Below are positions 10,760 to 21,746 of a stretch of DNA of 64,000 bases, piece by piece. The stretch spans positions 37,811 to 101,810 of the forward strand of contig CM030945.1 in NCBI GenBank assembly GCA_018136815.1, read 5' to 3'. Made by a program: the position numbers and the translations under genes. This DNA is from Isochrysis galbana (lineage: Eukaryota; Haptophyta; Isochrysidales; Isochrysidaceae). Positions within the stretch are counted from its first letter, which is position 1, and each line of letters starts with the position of its first letter. The notes under the pieces were generated by a model. It did no database searches. It worked only from the letters and a program-made list of their open reading frames with translations, and had not been told where the DNA came from.

Positions 10760-11569
10760 CTACGGGAGGTCAGAGACATCGCGTTTTGGCGGCAGGGGGT
10801 CCTTCTGCTTCTTGAATGTGCCATTCTCCTCTACCCATCCCTTCTTTACAGGCGAAGCGTGCGCCTGCTGCGCGAGCTGCTCAAAGGATTTGGCCTTTCC
10901 CAGGGCCGAGTCCGGGTCGATGGGCTGTGTCGGTCCGTATGAACTGCGCCTGGACTTGGTAGGCGACTTGGGCGTGTGCGCCTCCGCCTCCCGTGGACTC
11001 CACGTGGTATTCCATAGGACAAGGGCCGGCTTGTCAGGGTTGGGCTTCAGCGGCTCGCTCTCTGTCTTATTGTCTCCGCCGGGGGTGGCCGGTGTGGTAT
11101 TGTTGCCGGTGTTAACGGTCGGGGCTGGAGCGGTCACCGGCTGCGGGTTCCACGCTGTGTTCCAGAGCATGAACCGGCTAGTTTTGGGCTTGGCCGACTT
11201 CTTTGGCTTTTGCTGCGCAAAGAGGCCAAACCACGAGTATGTGGATTTCGGCTCCTCTGGCGGTTTGTTTGCGGCAGCAATCTCCTCAAAGAGCTTTGCC
11301 TTCGCCCGTGCCGAGTCGGGCGCCGGAGTCTCGTCCTCGTTGATCCGTGGCGTACTCTTGAGAGAGGCAGCGGAGCCCGAGGTGGGGTTCCATCGCCCCT
11401 CGAGAGAGGTGCCTCTCTTGGGTGTGAGTGCTCTGGGCGAGGGCGTGCCTTGCTCGGAAGAGAGGGAGGTGAAGGTGGGCGGGATCGTGAGCTTGCCCAC
11501 TGGCACGCCTTCCCTTGTGACCGCACGAGGCTGCTGGGAGGAGGAGAAGCACTTGCACCATGACGCCAT
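10760..11569 (-). CDS. Unknown protein with repeated WNxxW and KAKxFE modules
   Basis: 269-residue frame; the chosen start MASWCKCFSSSQQPR (11569) lies just downstream of a pyrimidine-rich tract, whereas the frame extended upstream is only simple-sequence leader. No known domain. Internal repeats are clear: SLEGRWNPTS, RFMLWNTAWNP and ALVLWNTTWSP form one motif, and DSARAKAKLFEEIAA and DSALGKAKSFEQLAQ form another. It is rich in Pro, Lys and Ser, so probably largely disordered with short linear motifs. The MASWCKC start could be an acylation site (Cys-rich), but that is a guess. Confidence 0.6.
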   Translation of the reverse strand: MASWCKCFSSSQQPRAVTREGVPVGKLTIPPTFTSLSSEQGTPSPRALTPKRGTSLEGRWNPTSGSAASLKSTPRINEDETPAPDSARAKAKLFEEIAAANKPPEEPKSTYSWFGLFAQQKPKKSAKPKTSRFMLWNTAWNPQPVTAPAPTVNTGNNTTPATPGGDNKTESEPLKPNPDKPALVLWNTTWSPREAEAHTPKSPTKSRRSSYGPTQPIDPDSALGKAKSFEQLAQQAHASPVKKGWVEENGTFKKQKDPLPPKRDVSDLP

Positions 11570-12052
11570 TAGGGCGGGAGGGGGGAGGAGAGAGGGCGGG
11601 GGTGGGGGCGGGGAGGGGGTCGAGGGAGTTGGAGGGGGTGTGAGAAAGGAGAGAAAGGAGGGGACGAGAAGAAGAGAGAAGAGCGAGAGGGAGGAGAGGG
11701 AAAAAGGCTTCTTCTCTTGGAGGGAGGGGCCCCAAATTTCCTTTGAGAGAGAGGGGAACGAGCGGTTGGAAAAAGAAAGGGTAGAACCATTGACATAGTT
11801 TTTGCTGGCTAAGATCTCATGAGAAATATGTGAGAGTCCCTCCGCTGCTGCCTCTCGGTAGTAGGGGAACACCAGCGAGAGAAAGGAAGAAAGGACCTGC
11901 TATGGGGAAGAGGGAGGGAAGCAAGGAGGAGAAGCGACGGGTGGAAGGAGAGAGGGAGAGGGAGAGAGGGAGAGGGGGGGAGGGGGGGAGGGGAGAGAGA
12001 GAGAGAGAGAGGGAGGAGGGAGCGAGAGAGAGTAGGGGGAGGGAGAGAGGGG

Positions 12053-12141
<89 letters not shown>

Positions 12142-12400
12142 AGAGGGGGAGAGAGAACGAGAGAGATGGGTGCGAGCAGAATCAAGTTTTTCGAAGAGAA
12201 TACGTATGTGTATGACCCGCCTCAAGGGCTCAAGGAATGGGTCGCGCGCGCGGCGGGGGAAGCAGAAGAGCTTCTCTCCCTCCTCTCTCTCCCCCTTTCT
12301 CTAAGAGGTTTTTTTTTCACCTGGCGGCCGCCTTCGGAACCTTTCCTTCGATGGATGCGGATCTACTTTAGAAGTTAAACGTGAGTCTCTACGGGTGGGC
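11570..12400. other. Purine-rich tracts and a possible first exon
   Basis: 11570-11720 is the pyrimidine-rich (coding-strand) leader of the upstream gene. 11940-12165 is a GA microsatellite. Directly after it, the ATG at 12166 (plus) opens MGASRIKFFEENTYVYDPPQ, non-repetitive and with a purine tract upstream like true gene starts here. No continuation is recognisable, so this is only a candidate first exon. Confidence 0.3.
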
Positions 12401-12933
12401 CTCTCCTCGTCTCGTCGTCCCAATGCAAGCAGGGAGAGCGTTAGAACTTATAGCGTCATAGGAGGACAACACTTTCTTGAGCGTTAGTACCTCTACTCTC
12501 ACTAGACTTGCACTAACACGCCAGGCCACGACATACATGACCTCACCAAGTCCCAAGGCACAAACAAAACTATGTAAGCACCTGTGATTATACCTCCCCC
12601 CACCCAAGCCCCCGGCTCCCGTTCGAGCTCCCCACCAGGCTCATTGGGGTGAAAACACGCAGCGATGCCCGTGTTGCATTGCAGTTACGCACGCACCAGA
12701 GCTGCTGGCAGCTTGTTAACTAGCTACTACTATCTCGAACTCCTAGTCCTATAGAGTCCTAGTACAAGCACACACAAACATACACGAAGCCACAACTTGT
12801 CCACAACACATGCCCATTGCCGGCCAGCCACGAGGGGATGCAATTCACTCCACCCGTCCCCGGTGGCACGACAATAGCATGTGGATGAGACTATCCCGCT
12901 CACATTGCAGACCCAACGAGGAGAGCAGCACAC
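12401..12933. other. Intergenic, downstream of the PIP kinase
   Basis: No gene or repeat recognised. CAGGCCACGACATACATGAC near 12522 weakly resembles 55919-55940 (CAAGCCACGACACACACGAC), perhaps a degenerate repeat. Confidence 0.4.
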
Positions 12934-15900
12934 TCACAAATGGCTCGCACCGTACGCCATCGGTGGTACGCCGGGCGGTAATGGAGCATCGAAATACTGG
13001 AACCCAGCGCTTGCAACGGCCATCCGCTCGCGTGTCTCGTTCTCCCAGTCGCGGTCCACCTCCTCGCGCGGCAGCCCTAGCAGCTTTGTGCCGACCATGA
13101 GGTGAAATCGCCTCGCATACCTAAGGGCGGCGCTCATGGGAACGGAGCGGTCACTTTTACTTTGCCGGCCGTCCGTCGTAGTGTAGCGAGCGCTCTAGCT
13201 GGCTTCGGGCGCGGTAGGCAGCGGGCTTGCATGCATAGATGGGAGGAGAGGCGAGGGGGCAGGGGGCACGCACTCATGTGGATCGACAGCACTCATTCCG
13301 TTGCGGACATCCTCGCGACAACGCAAGCGGAAGAGAATCTTGAACAGCCGTTCGCACCTATCGACGGGCGCAATCACGGCGGCACTCGGGCAACGATGCC
13401 AAGTGCGCGTACAGGGCAGCCAACCCCTTGGGGCATGGCCGTGGAGTGCGTGCACCTTTTGGCAATGGTCCATCGCTGGAGCACGTCTATGATTCCCATT
13501 TGGTAAAGGCCCGGCCCTTCAAAAGTGGCCGCGGTGAATGTAGAGGGACCAGTTTGCTCCGCGAGGAGCGACAACGCGGGCCCTTCACTCGTGACAGTGT
13601 CGAAGGGCGACGGCGAGGCGCACGACGAGCGATGCATCTCACGTGGCGTCATCGCCGCGCCGCGCGCCATGGGCGATGGGGCAGAGGTCAACCTTCCAGC
13701 AGGAGTGGACGTGCTGGCATGCGGCGTCCCAGCCGAGCCCTCCGCCAAGCCCGAAGCTGAGGTGCTTGCTCCTGTGAATATCCTCCGCTCAACCACGTTG
13801 TGGATGCCTAGCAAGACCGAATAGTCCATGACGCGGCAGGAGCAGAGGAATCGGGCGTCGCGTCCTGCTTGGCGCAGAAGCTCGCGCTTGGTGGACGGTT
13901 GCAAGCGGAGGCGCCGCCCGGCAGGCCAATCAGCGTCCTTGCGCACGGACGCGTTGAGTTTCGCATGACGGTCCACCCAGGAACCCTTTAGATCATACCG
14001 CTCGTGCATTGGCGGGCACATATGGAAGAGGTTGTCCATCACGAAGAAGTGCTGCGACCCGAGGGAGGGGGGGGGAGGGGGTGCATCGCTGGCCGCTAGC
14101 AACTACGAGAAGGGTCGCGTTGGGATGTCTCGCTGGCTCTTTGGCAGCGCACCTTTGTCTGGCCATACATCGTTATGGAGTAGCAGCCCGAGATGCGGCA
14201 GATGAGCGACCTGCGATTGTCTCTAACGTGGCGGCAGTAGTGGGGCAGCAGCGAGAGCAACGCGTTGTGCTCGGCTTTGGTCATCGATTTAACCATGTAG
14301 CGGCCGTCCGCAGAGAGGAAGAAGAACCCGCCACCTCGCGCTTCGGAAAAGTGACGAGCGCGCGAGAGGACAGCAGCGAGCCCATCAGTGGTCGTGCCCG
14401 CACTCGAGCCGCTCGCGCTGGGGCCGCCCATGCCACAAGGCTGACCGCCACCCACGGCAAACGGGGCCGCGTCACTTGCGGCCGGTCGCTTGGCGCTGCA
14501 CACGGAGCCGACCTCAAGACTGCCGCCGTTGCAGCTGCACGCTTCGCCGACCCCGCCCGTAAAGGATGCGGCCGGATCGATGCCCGTCATGGAGTGGATA
14601 TAGTCCGACGCGCTTACACCGTACACGCGCGACCGCAGCCACTGGAACACGCGCGGCGCAAACTCTCGGAACACGACACGCTGGCGGCCTGTGCGCCGCC
14701 GAGCATGAGACTCGCCTTCTGCGCTAGCGCCGTGCGCCCCGGCGGCAGGCCCGTCGTCGCGCGGTGTCGACATGGCGCTCGTTGACGTGGGCTCGATCTC
14801 GACCACGTCAACGTGCGAAATTTGCCAATCGTGCAACGGCGCCCACTCGCGGAAAGGGTGAACGTCTTTGGGCGCGCCGCCAGCCATTCGCCCACTCAAG
14901 GCCTGGAGCCCGCTGCCGACGCCGTTCGGCCGGTGGTGGTGAGAGTGGTCGTGGTGAGCCTCCAAGTGCCCGTGGATGCGTGCACTCTGCTCCTCGGGCA
15001 AGCAGTCGGTGGTGTGCTGGTGGCATGCACCACCATGTACACTTGCATTCGCCTTGGCGGGGAGCAGCGGCGCGGCGCCCCCCGAGTAGGACTTGCCCGG
15101 TAAGAGGGTGGTGGCGAGGCCGAAAGCACGTTTGGCAGCAGCAGCAGCGGCCTTGCGCGCCGCCGAATATCTGGCCCCGTCGCTTCTAGGAAGGAGAAGC
15201 GGCGGAAGCGGGGTGGGGGTTCCGGCCGATATGTCGCCCCTAGCCGAGGGCTGCAGCTGTGGGAGGGGTGTGGAGTGTACCGACGAAGACAGTGGGAGAG
15301 ATGGGGAGCGACTCAGAGGGTACGGGAGCGGTGGCAGCATTGCCTGTGGTTGCGACAGTTCCTTGCTCAAGGCCGTAAGGGCTGCTGCGTGCTCCTCGCT
15401 GGCTGCACCACGAGGCGCAGCCACTGTGGTTGGAGTGGCTGCCATGTCGGAGGGTGATCCGCCGTACCCGTTCACGGCTCCCGGCTTATCGGAAGCAACA
15501 TCGGCAGCACGCGAGATAGCACGCGTGGCGCGAAGATCAGCGCCGCCAGTCATACTTGCGTGTGCGTTGTCTGGAGTGCAAAGGGCGGAAGTCGTTGCCC
15601 TCATAAGTGGAGGGCACGCCCCAGCGTGCCCGCTGGGTGCCGACCCCTCCGCAGGCGACACTCCCTTGACGACGCCAATGTCCGCCGGCTTTTCGCAACC
15701 GTCATCTCTGCGTCCTAAGACGTCGCCAGTCAACGTGCTTCGCGTTGGTGCGGTCTGGCGCGCACCTGCTCCGCCCAAGCCGCCCCCAGTGGCACGGCCC
15801 TCGCTGCCAACCCAGGTACCGGCAGTCCCGACGGTGCCCGTCCCTTGTGCCGCCCTCAGCGTAGTGTGCCGGATACCGCGCATTGTGTTTTGGATGACTT

Positions 15901-18120
15901 CATCCCGCAAAGTAGCGGAGATATCGCGATACTCGGACTCTTGAGGCGATCCCTCGCCGCCATAGGCATGCGTTGCGGAGTAGGTTGGCGCCTCCGGCTC
16001 GTCGCAGACAATTGGCTGGACGCCACCCACTAGGCCACCAAACACGAAGCTAGCATCATCCCATCGCCCGGAAGACCCGCCGAGACCGCCGTCGAGTCGC
16101 GAGTCCAGCCGTCCCCCCAGACTACCTCGGAAGAGTCCAAGCGGGCCGAGCGTCGCGCCGAGCGCACCTCGCAGTATGGAGCCTACGGAGCGATATGCCG
16201 ACTTGGCCATGTGCCACACCTCGGTGCGATTGGCCCAAAAGCCAGCAAGCGCGTTGACGCCGCCCCCGGCGCACAGCATGCATGAGAAGGCGGCTTGCAG
16301 AGCCGCCGAGGTGCTGCACGCGCCCTCGCCCGAACGGACGCGGCTCCCGCCGTCGAGGCCGCCCCATCCCTCACCGCCGAGGTCATCGTCGCCGCCCTCA
16401 CCGCTAAGCCCGAAGGACCTCCACAGCTCGAGAGACTCTAGGTTACACTGGTCAATCTTGCGGAAGGGGGACGCTGATAGCGCCCACTGTAGGGTGTATA
16501 GCGCGCCTGTTGCAGCCCAATAGACGAAGAAGGAGCGCACGATGGCGTCGCCCTAAGAGGCGCGTCGGTGTGCGAGGTGAGTGGCGGGCAATTTCTGCTA
16601 TAGCCGAGGCGCACACAAAACCAGCCATGCGAGAGCGGTCTGGGCGCGTTGCGTGGATCCATAGTCGAGGTCACCTGGCGTATCTGGCGGAATCTTACGT
16701 CGCCCATGATGGCCTGGAGTGAAGCCCCTTGATTCAGAAGCACGATGGAGCGCACGTAGAAGACGAGCGCGGCCAGCCACGCAAACACGATGGGCAAGGA
16801 GACCGTGATGAGAGCCTGCGCACAAAGGCACCGCCAGATCATGTGCTGTACGGACCTCCACAGGCCCCACAGGCACGCTGCACGTGCAGGTCACGCCCCA
16901 GTCCCGCTATGCGACTGCGATGCACACGCTACACAAGAGCCGCCGCTCCGCCTCGAGGCGAGGGCATAGCACCCTTCGAGGCTGCCGGCCACGAGTCGCA
17001 CCTGCCAATTGGTCACAAATCCCTCTCCTCTCCTTTCCGGGAACCAGCACGCAAGGAATGCCGCCCGATACCCGTGTCCTACAAGTGCCCCGTGCTCTGC
17101 ACGAAAAAGATATCCGACCGAGAGGACAATGACCGCGCCCCAACAGGCCCAGTGGTAGCTTGCGAGGCGAGAGGAAGGGCGCGTGAATGGGTCGGCGATC
17201 GACCGGTGGAAGTTGTGCGCGAGGGCGAGGTAGAAGGCGACCGATCCTACCAAACCCGCCTGAGGTCGTGAGCGGACAGAGAAGGCCGGCGTGGGTGCAA
17301 TAAACCAGCCTGCCGTGTAATGGCAAGGCTAATGAGGACGTGCGCGAGCCCGCGCGCGGCCACCGTTCATGCACGGGGTGTGTGACCACCAAGCCTGAGG
17401 CCACCGCTCTTGCCGCGCATGCACCCGCAGAAGCCCTCTGGCGGCAACAGCGCGTGCACTCGCCTGTAGCATTGTCGCGAGCAGCCCGAATGCGCACGTG
17501 CACCCGGGGTGAGAGTCGGCGGCATCGCACAGGCAAGGTGCCGATGAGGTGTGCACCCACGCTGGTGTGAAGTGCTGGGCCGTCTTGCCTTGCGCCCCCA
17601 TCGCCTTGTTGTCGCCCCCATGCAGCAACGTGGCTACAGAGCCGAGCACCGCAAGCGCGGTGCGCGTGCCGGTGAAGGCGTCCATGTCGAGCCCCGAAAA
17701 GAGGCGTAGTCCCGAGACGACGCAGAGCGAGACCGACTTGAGCATGTCGCACACGTACATCCAGAAGGCAAGCGACTGGGGGTAATTCGCCAATTTGCGG
17801 TAGCGCAGCGCAAACAGCAGCAAGTAGCCACCTCCGAGCACGATGGAGCCGAGCGAGAGTGCAAACTGCGCAATGGCCTGTCGAATCTCCCACCGCCCGA
17901 TGGCTGCGAGCGCCGTGCGGGCCCGAGGGCCCTCCCCTACCAGCGCAATGCAGCCACACTCAAAGATGTCTGCCGCTCCACTTCCGTTTGCGCCTAAAGA
18001 AGAGAAGGAGTGGCAGGCGCCGAGGGCGGAGGTGCCGAAGTCAACGCACGCGCCGTAGGGACCGGAGGAGTTGCCACCGTCGAGCAGCCGGCACGGGATG
18101 AGCCGCGAGCTGTCGGCCAT
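12934..18120 (-). CDS. Seven-transmembrane receptor-phosphatidylinositol phosphate kinase
   Basis: Proposed exons (high to low): 18120-~17638 (donor ambiguous), 17328-17002, 16845-16675, 16552-14153, 14051-13456, 13357-13274, 13120-12934; all phases close. The first three exons carry hydrophobic helices like cAMP-receptor-type 7TM proteins (QFALSLGSIVLGGGYLLLFA, SLAFWMYVCDMLKSVSLCVV, VAFYLALAHNFHRSIADPF, ALITVSLPIVFAWLAALVFY). A ~400-residue low-complexity linker follows. The kinase then has FREFAPRVFQWLRSRVYGVS, GGGFFFLSADGRYMVKSMTK (Lys), HERYDLKGSWVDR, CRVMDYSVLLGIH, MGIIDVLQRWTIAKR (IID), and SAVDPHEYARRFHLM at the end. It would couple a membrane signal to PIP2-type synthesis. The Glu after AKRC resembles the type I (PIP5K) activation loop; specificity is inferred. 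This architecture is known from Phytophthora and Dictyostelium RpkA. Start at the ATG MADSSRLIPCRLL. Confidence 0.85.
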
Positions 18121-18830
18121 ACCCAGCCAGTCGCCAGAGCCAACTCCTCGGCCTTTCCCCTCCCGCTCTCCCCTTTTCCGCTCCCCCACTCTCCCCCCCA
18201 ATCCCCCCCCAACTCTCTCTCTCTCTCTCTCTCTCTCCCCCCCCCCCTTTACATATATCCTTCTCTCTGTCCCCCCCCTCCCCCCCCCCCCCCCCCCCCC
18301 TCCATCCCTTCTCTCCGTGCGCTGTCTCTCATTTCCCCCTCTAACCTTTTCTTCTTTCTCTCATCCCGTCCATCCTCCTCTCTTCTCTCTCTCACATAAT
18401 TCCCCTCTTTTCAAATCTCTCTCTTGCCTCTCTTACTTGAGTCTTTTCTCTCTCTCTTTTTGACCGTCCGCCTCTCTCCTCCCGCGTCCTGCCCTGTCGC
18501 GGCACAGCTCGCCGCCCCCCAAATAAAATACTAGGCTCTACTACTACTACTACTACTAAGGGGTAAGGGGTAAGGGGGCCACGAGCGTTCTGGGTCGGGG
18601 CGGCCCTCGAGCGAGCATTCTGGGCCAGAGACTAATAGAAAAAACATCTGAAGATTCAGCCTACTACCTACTACCGCTAGCTTTAAAGGACCACGCAATC
18701 ACGGTACCGGCTCACGCCATCGCCTATACCCCAGACCACTCACACCTTTTACACTTTTACACTACCCCCTTCATTCCTTTGTCTTTGGTATCGGGTATCG
18801 GGGGGGGGGGGGGGGCGTGCACTACGACTA
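18121..18830. repeat. Pyrimidine-rich low-complexity tract
   Basis: CT repeats (18211-18240), a C run (18274-18302), more CT-rich sequence to 18480, a TAC repeat (18541-18558) and a G run (18801-18814). It begins right at the PIP-kinase start, so its near part may be that gene's promoter or leader. 18639-18656 contains the dispersed motif ACATCTGAAGATT. Confidence 0.8.
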
Positions 18831-19282
18831 CGACGGGCCAAGCGCAAGGGGCGGGCTGGGACAGACCTGTTGTTGCGGGGTGTTCCTGTGGCAGACAAAC
18901 GTAAACGTAAAACTCCTGCTTCTGCGACTATCTACTATCTATCGTGTCCCCGGGGCCCCGGGGGGTCTCGGCCCCCGCCGCCCTTCGGCTCTTCTACGCC
19001 TGCTGCCGCACTTTCGCGCTTTCGCGGTGTCTGCCTGCCGCGCGGGGTGTCCTTCCGCTAATATATCGCAAATGGGCGGTGATCTTACCTATTCGCGGGC
19101 CAGATCGTGTCGTTTTTTTGTCGTTCTTTTCCCGTCGTTCTCTTCGTTCTCCTACAGGCGTGTGCTGCCTGCGCGCGCCATGGCCCATGGCCCCATTCTG
19201 TGGGCCCCCGAGCCCCGAGCCCCCGAGCGAGGGGTCCCCCAGAGGGCCAGCTGGGGCAGCTCAGGGGGCAGTGGAGGCTTGG

Positions 19283-20160
19283 TGTCGCATTCGCGATCGA
19301 CCTCGTCCGCGGCCTCGACTTTACTCGTTATTCGTTCTCTACTCGATAGGCGTCCTACGCGTCACTCGTCACTCGTAACTCGTCACTCGTCACTCGCTCC
19401 TTGCCTGGGGTTGCGCCTCCTTGTAGCCTGTGCATCTTGATTCCCAGGCCTGGTCCTTGTGCTTTGCGATCGCCTATGTCCCTCCTTGCCGCGTTTCCCC
19501 CCGCGCTCGCCCTCGTTCTCGTCGCAGGTGTTCGCCGTCGTGGGTTTTTCCCAAGCGGTTAGCCTACTCCCTCGCCCTTGTTTTCATCAGTGCACGGAAA
19601 GTGTTGTAGATTCCCTCCTTACTTCTACTAACCCTCCCCTTGTAACTGTCGATTGCATCGGCTCTCCCGTCGTATCGTCGCTCCTCTCCCGTCGCATCAT
19701 CGCTCTCCTCTCGGGCTTCTCTTCCTTGTTTCTTGTTTTTCCATTTCCCGTGTTTCCCCGTTTGAGTGGAGAAAGATACGTGAATGTGAGGCGAAGTGGG
19801 GTTAGTGTTGAGTGAGCGTGACATCTCGTGCCTGGTAGGTGTTCGTCGTTCCCGTCGTTCGTTCTCGTTCGTTCGTTCTCGCTTTCGTCCCGTTCTCGCT
19901 CTCGCTCCTCGTCAACAACACTCACTCTACAACCCATCTCTCAACAACACTCGCGCACTCACCCTCGCCCCGCTCTCGTCCTCGCTATGTCCGCTCCATC
20001 GCCTCGCTCTTCCTCGGCCTCTCCCAAGCCTGTCTCCTTGCCTCCTCTGGAGGCGGGTGAGCCCGTCATGAGCCCGTCCCCTACCTCCGCCGTGCCTCTC
20101 GCCGCTTCCCTTCCGTCCCTTCCATTCCCATCTGAGGTAATGGTAACCTCGGATCCGTCA
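19283..20160 (+). mobile_element. Retroelement leader with MSAPS-type ORF start
   Basis: Starts TGTCGCATTCGCGATCGACC, a start shared with the minus-strand copy at 54524 and, in a diverged form, with the leaders at 24741, 43178 and 60151. About 700 bp of TCGT/CTCGT-rich leader follows, matching 54524-53830 in outline, then the ATG at 19987 for MSAPSPRSSSASPKPVSLPP. Homology to the other copies stops near 20155, where Rep-A sequence begins. Probably the 5' end of a retroelement cut off by a later rearrangement. 18831-19190 upstream holds no recognised gene; 19190-19282 looks like diverged Rep-A. Confidence 0.55.
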
Positions 20161-20512
20161 CTTGGGCAATGCCCCCGGCCTCTCCTGTCTCTCCCTCGCT
20201 CGCCTCACTGGCCTTGGGTGCCCTCCTAGCGGCCCTGGTGGTCGCTGTGGCTCAGTGGTGGTGGGGGGGTCAGTACGAGCGAGGGCCAGTGCAGGCGAGT
20301 GCGTGCGGCGCTCGGCGCGCGCTCGGCGAAGGTCTGGACCAGAGTAATGTCAGCTCAGCCCCTGCCACCTGCCAGCAGGCGCAGGCGCAGGGGCAAGGGC
20401 TGAGAGCTTGGTTTTGCAGGCCCACCCAGGGGGTGTCTGCGTGTCTGCGATGGAGAGAGGGGGGCGCGAGGCCCCCATTGGCCTCCTACTTTTAAAAGTA
20501 GTTGTGCAGCAG
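20161..20512 (-). mobile_element. Rep-A subfamily copy
   Basis: Minus-strand 5' end CAACTACTTTTAAAAGTAGG followed by GGGGGCCTCGCGCCCCCC, as in the copy at 4401. The rest matches the CTGCCTCTCCCTCGCT block of Rep-A. Its 5' end is self-complementary, as in other copies, but with a different arm sequence. Nothing recognised from 20513 to 20976. Confidence 0.55.
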
Positions 20513-20976
20513 TAAACACTTAACAATTCCATGTTCAGGCAAACCAGCCTCTCCGGCCTCGAGAAAGGCTCCACAGTGAACACGTAGAACTTGCATCACA
20601 CATACCTACACTCGTATACAGCACACATGTAAATGCAAACCCCAAACAACATAAACAGGGGTGCAACACCAGCACCAGCCTGTAATCGCGTCTCCAATCG
20701 ATGCGAGACTTCACTCTCGTCCGGGCTTGGAGTCACACAGAGAATGAAGTGCAGTCACGACTTCACACTCAGAAAGGTGCCTCGCCCTCAGCTCCGTCAG
20801 TATTGACAAGAGAATGGACGAGATGCTTAGCAGAAAATCGGGCCAACGACGAGAAAGCCGCATCAGATACGGGAGCTGCCATTTAGGCGTGGAGCCGCGA
20901 GCAATGCCCGCAAGCGGCAACACCTACTACACCGCCCCTGCAGCAGCTCCCCGCGTGGCCCATGCGATGTCTTCAA

Positions 20977-21525
20977 TCAAACCCAAGCCCCTGACAGCCC
21001 GTCCTCGCCGTCTTCGTCTACGGCCAGCTCCATGCCCTCCGCCTCGAGGCCTCGTAGACCATCTTCACACCACGCGCACTGCTTGAGGCCGGCACCTCGC
21101 AGCTGAGCGGCTGCCGAAGCCGCCAAGCGCCCATCAGCACAGGCAACTATCACTGGTGGTAAGTCGTCCTTCATGCCCGTGGCCGCCCCCATTTCTGTGG
21201 CCAACTCGCAGAGGGCAACCTCTGCAAAGGTATCTATCGGCAGGTAGAAGCCGTGTTCCCACGAGTGTGACGGCACGTTCACACTCACTACCGGCTCGGG
21301 CGCGTGGCCGTCGAGCCGGTACTCTGCCGGTTGCCTCACGTCGAGCAGCACAGCGCCCTTGCACAGCAGGGCGTACGCCTCACCCGCAGTCACCATCTCG
21401 GGCATCGTGCGCGGACCAACCAACGCGACGGTCCCGCACCGCAAGGGCACGATTGCCCTCAGAGGACAGGCCCGGCCAGGCAGTATTGCGACGGCCGCCG
21501 TCAGCAGCGTCCACAGCGCGGCCAT
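20977..21525 (-). CDS. Rhodanese-domain protein with N-terminal targeting sequence
   Basis: 182 residues from the ATG at 21525. MAALWTLLTAAVAILPGRA looks like a signal or transit peptide. The rhodanese fold is visible as EMVTAGEAYALLCKGAVLLD, DVRQPAEYRLDGH and the active-site strand PPVIVACADGRLAASAAAQL with the catalytic Cys near residue 128 (CADGRLA loop). The family moves sulfur or acts as a regulatory module; a single-domain plastid or secretory protein is likely. It is divergently transcribed from the pseudouridine synthase gene, 221 bp away. Confidence 0.85.
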   Translation of the reverse strand: MAALWTLLTAAVAILPGRACPLRAIVPLRCGTVALVGPRTMPEMVTAGEAYALLCKGAVLLDVRQPAEYRLDGHAPEPVVSVNVPSHSWEHGFYLPIDTFAEVALCELATEMGAATGMKDDLPPVIVACADGRLAASAAAQLRGAGLKQCAWCEDGLRGLEAEGMELAVDEDGEDGLSGAWV

Positions 21526-21746
21526 TTCGGCGAGCGCGGGACGGACTGCACTCGGCTATTCACACCGATGATGATTCTGCCACCAGCACCATGAATCAAA
21601 TGATCATGTAGAGTACCATTACTCCTATACCATTGATTCCAGGACTGAGCGAGCTCTACTCTACCATCAAGTAGACTACTTTACTTTATGTCAAAGAGTG
21701 AAAGAGTCAAGGGCTTGGGTTTGATTGAACCCCTTCCCATCGCCGC
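21526..21746. promoter_or_regulatory. Shared intergenic region between divergent genes
   Basis: Only 221 bp separate the two ATGs, so a bidirectional promoter is likely. AT-richer than the coding DNA (TTACTTTATG, GATTGAACC). 21706-21729 is an inverted copy (one mismatch in 24) of 20972-20995, which is the end of the rhodanese gene. Confidence 0.55.

Noticed and set aside
11809..12378. Long Ser/Leu or Arg/Glu ORFs
   Set aside because: Translation of a GA/CT simple repeat; only the short stretch after 12166 is non-repetitive.
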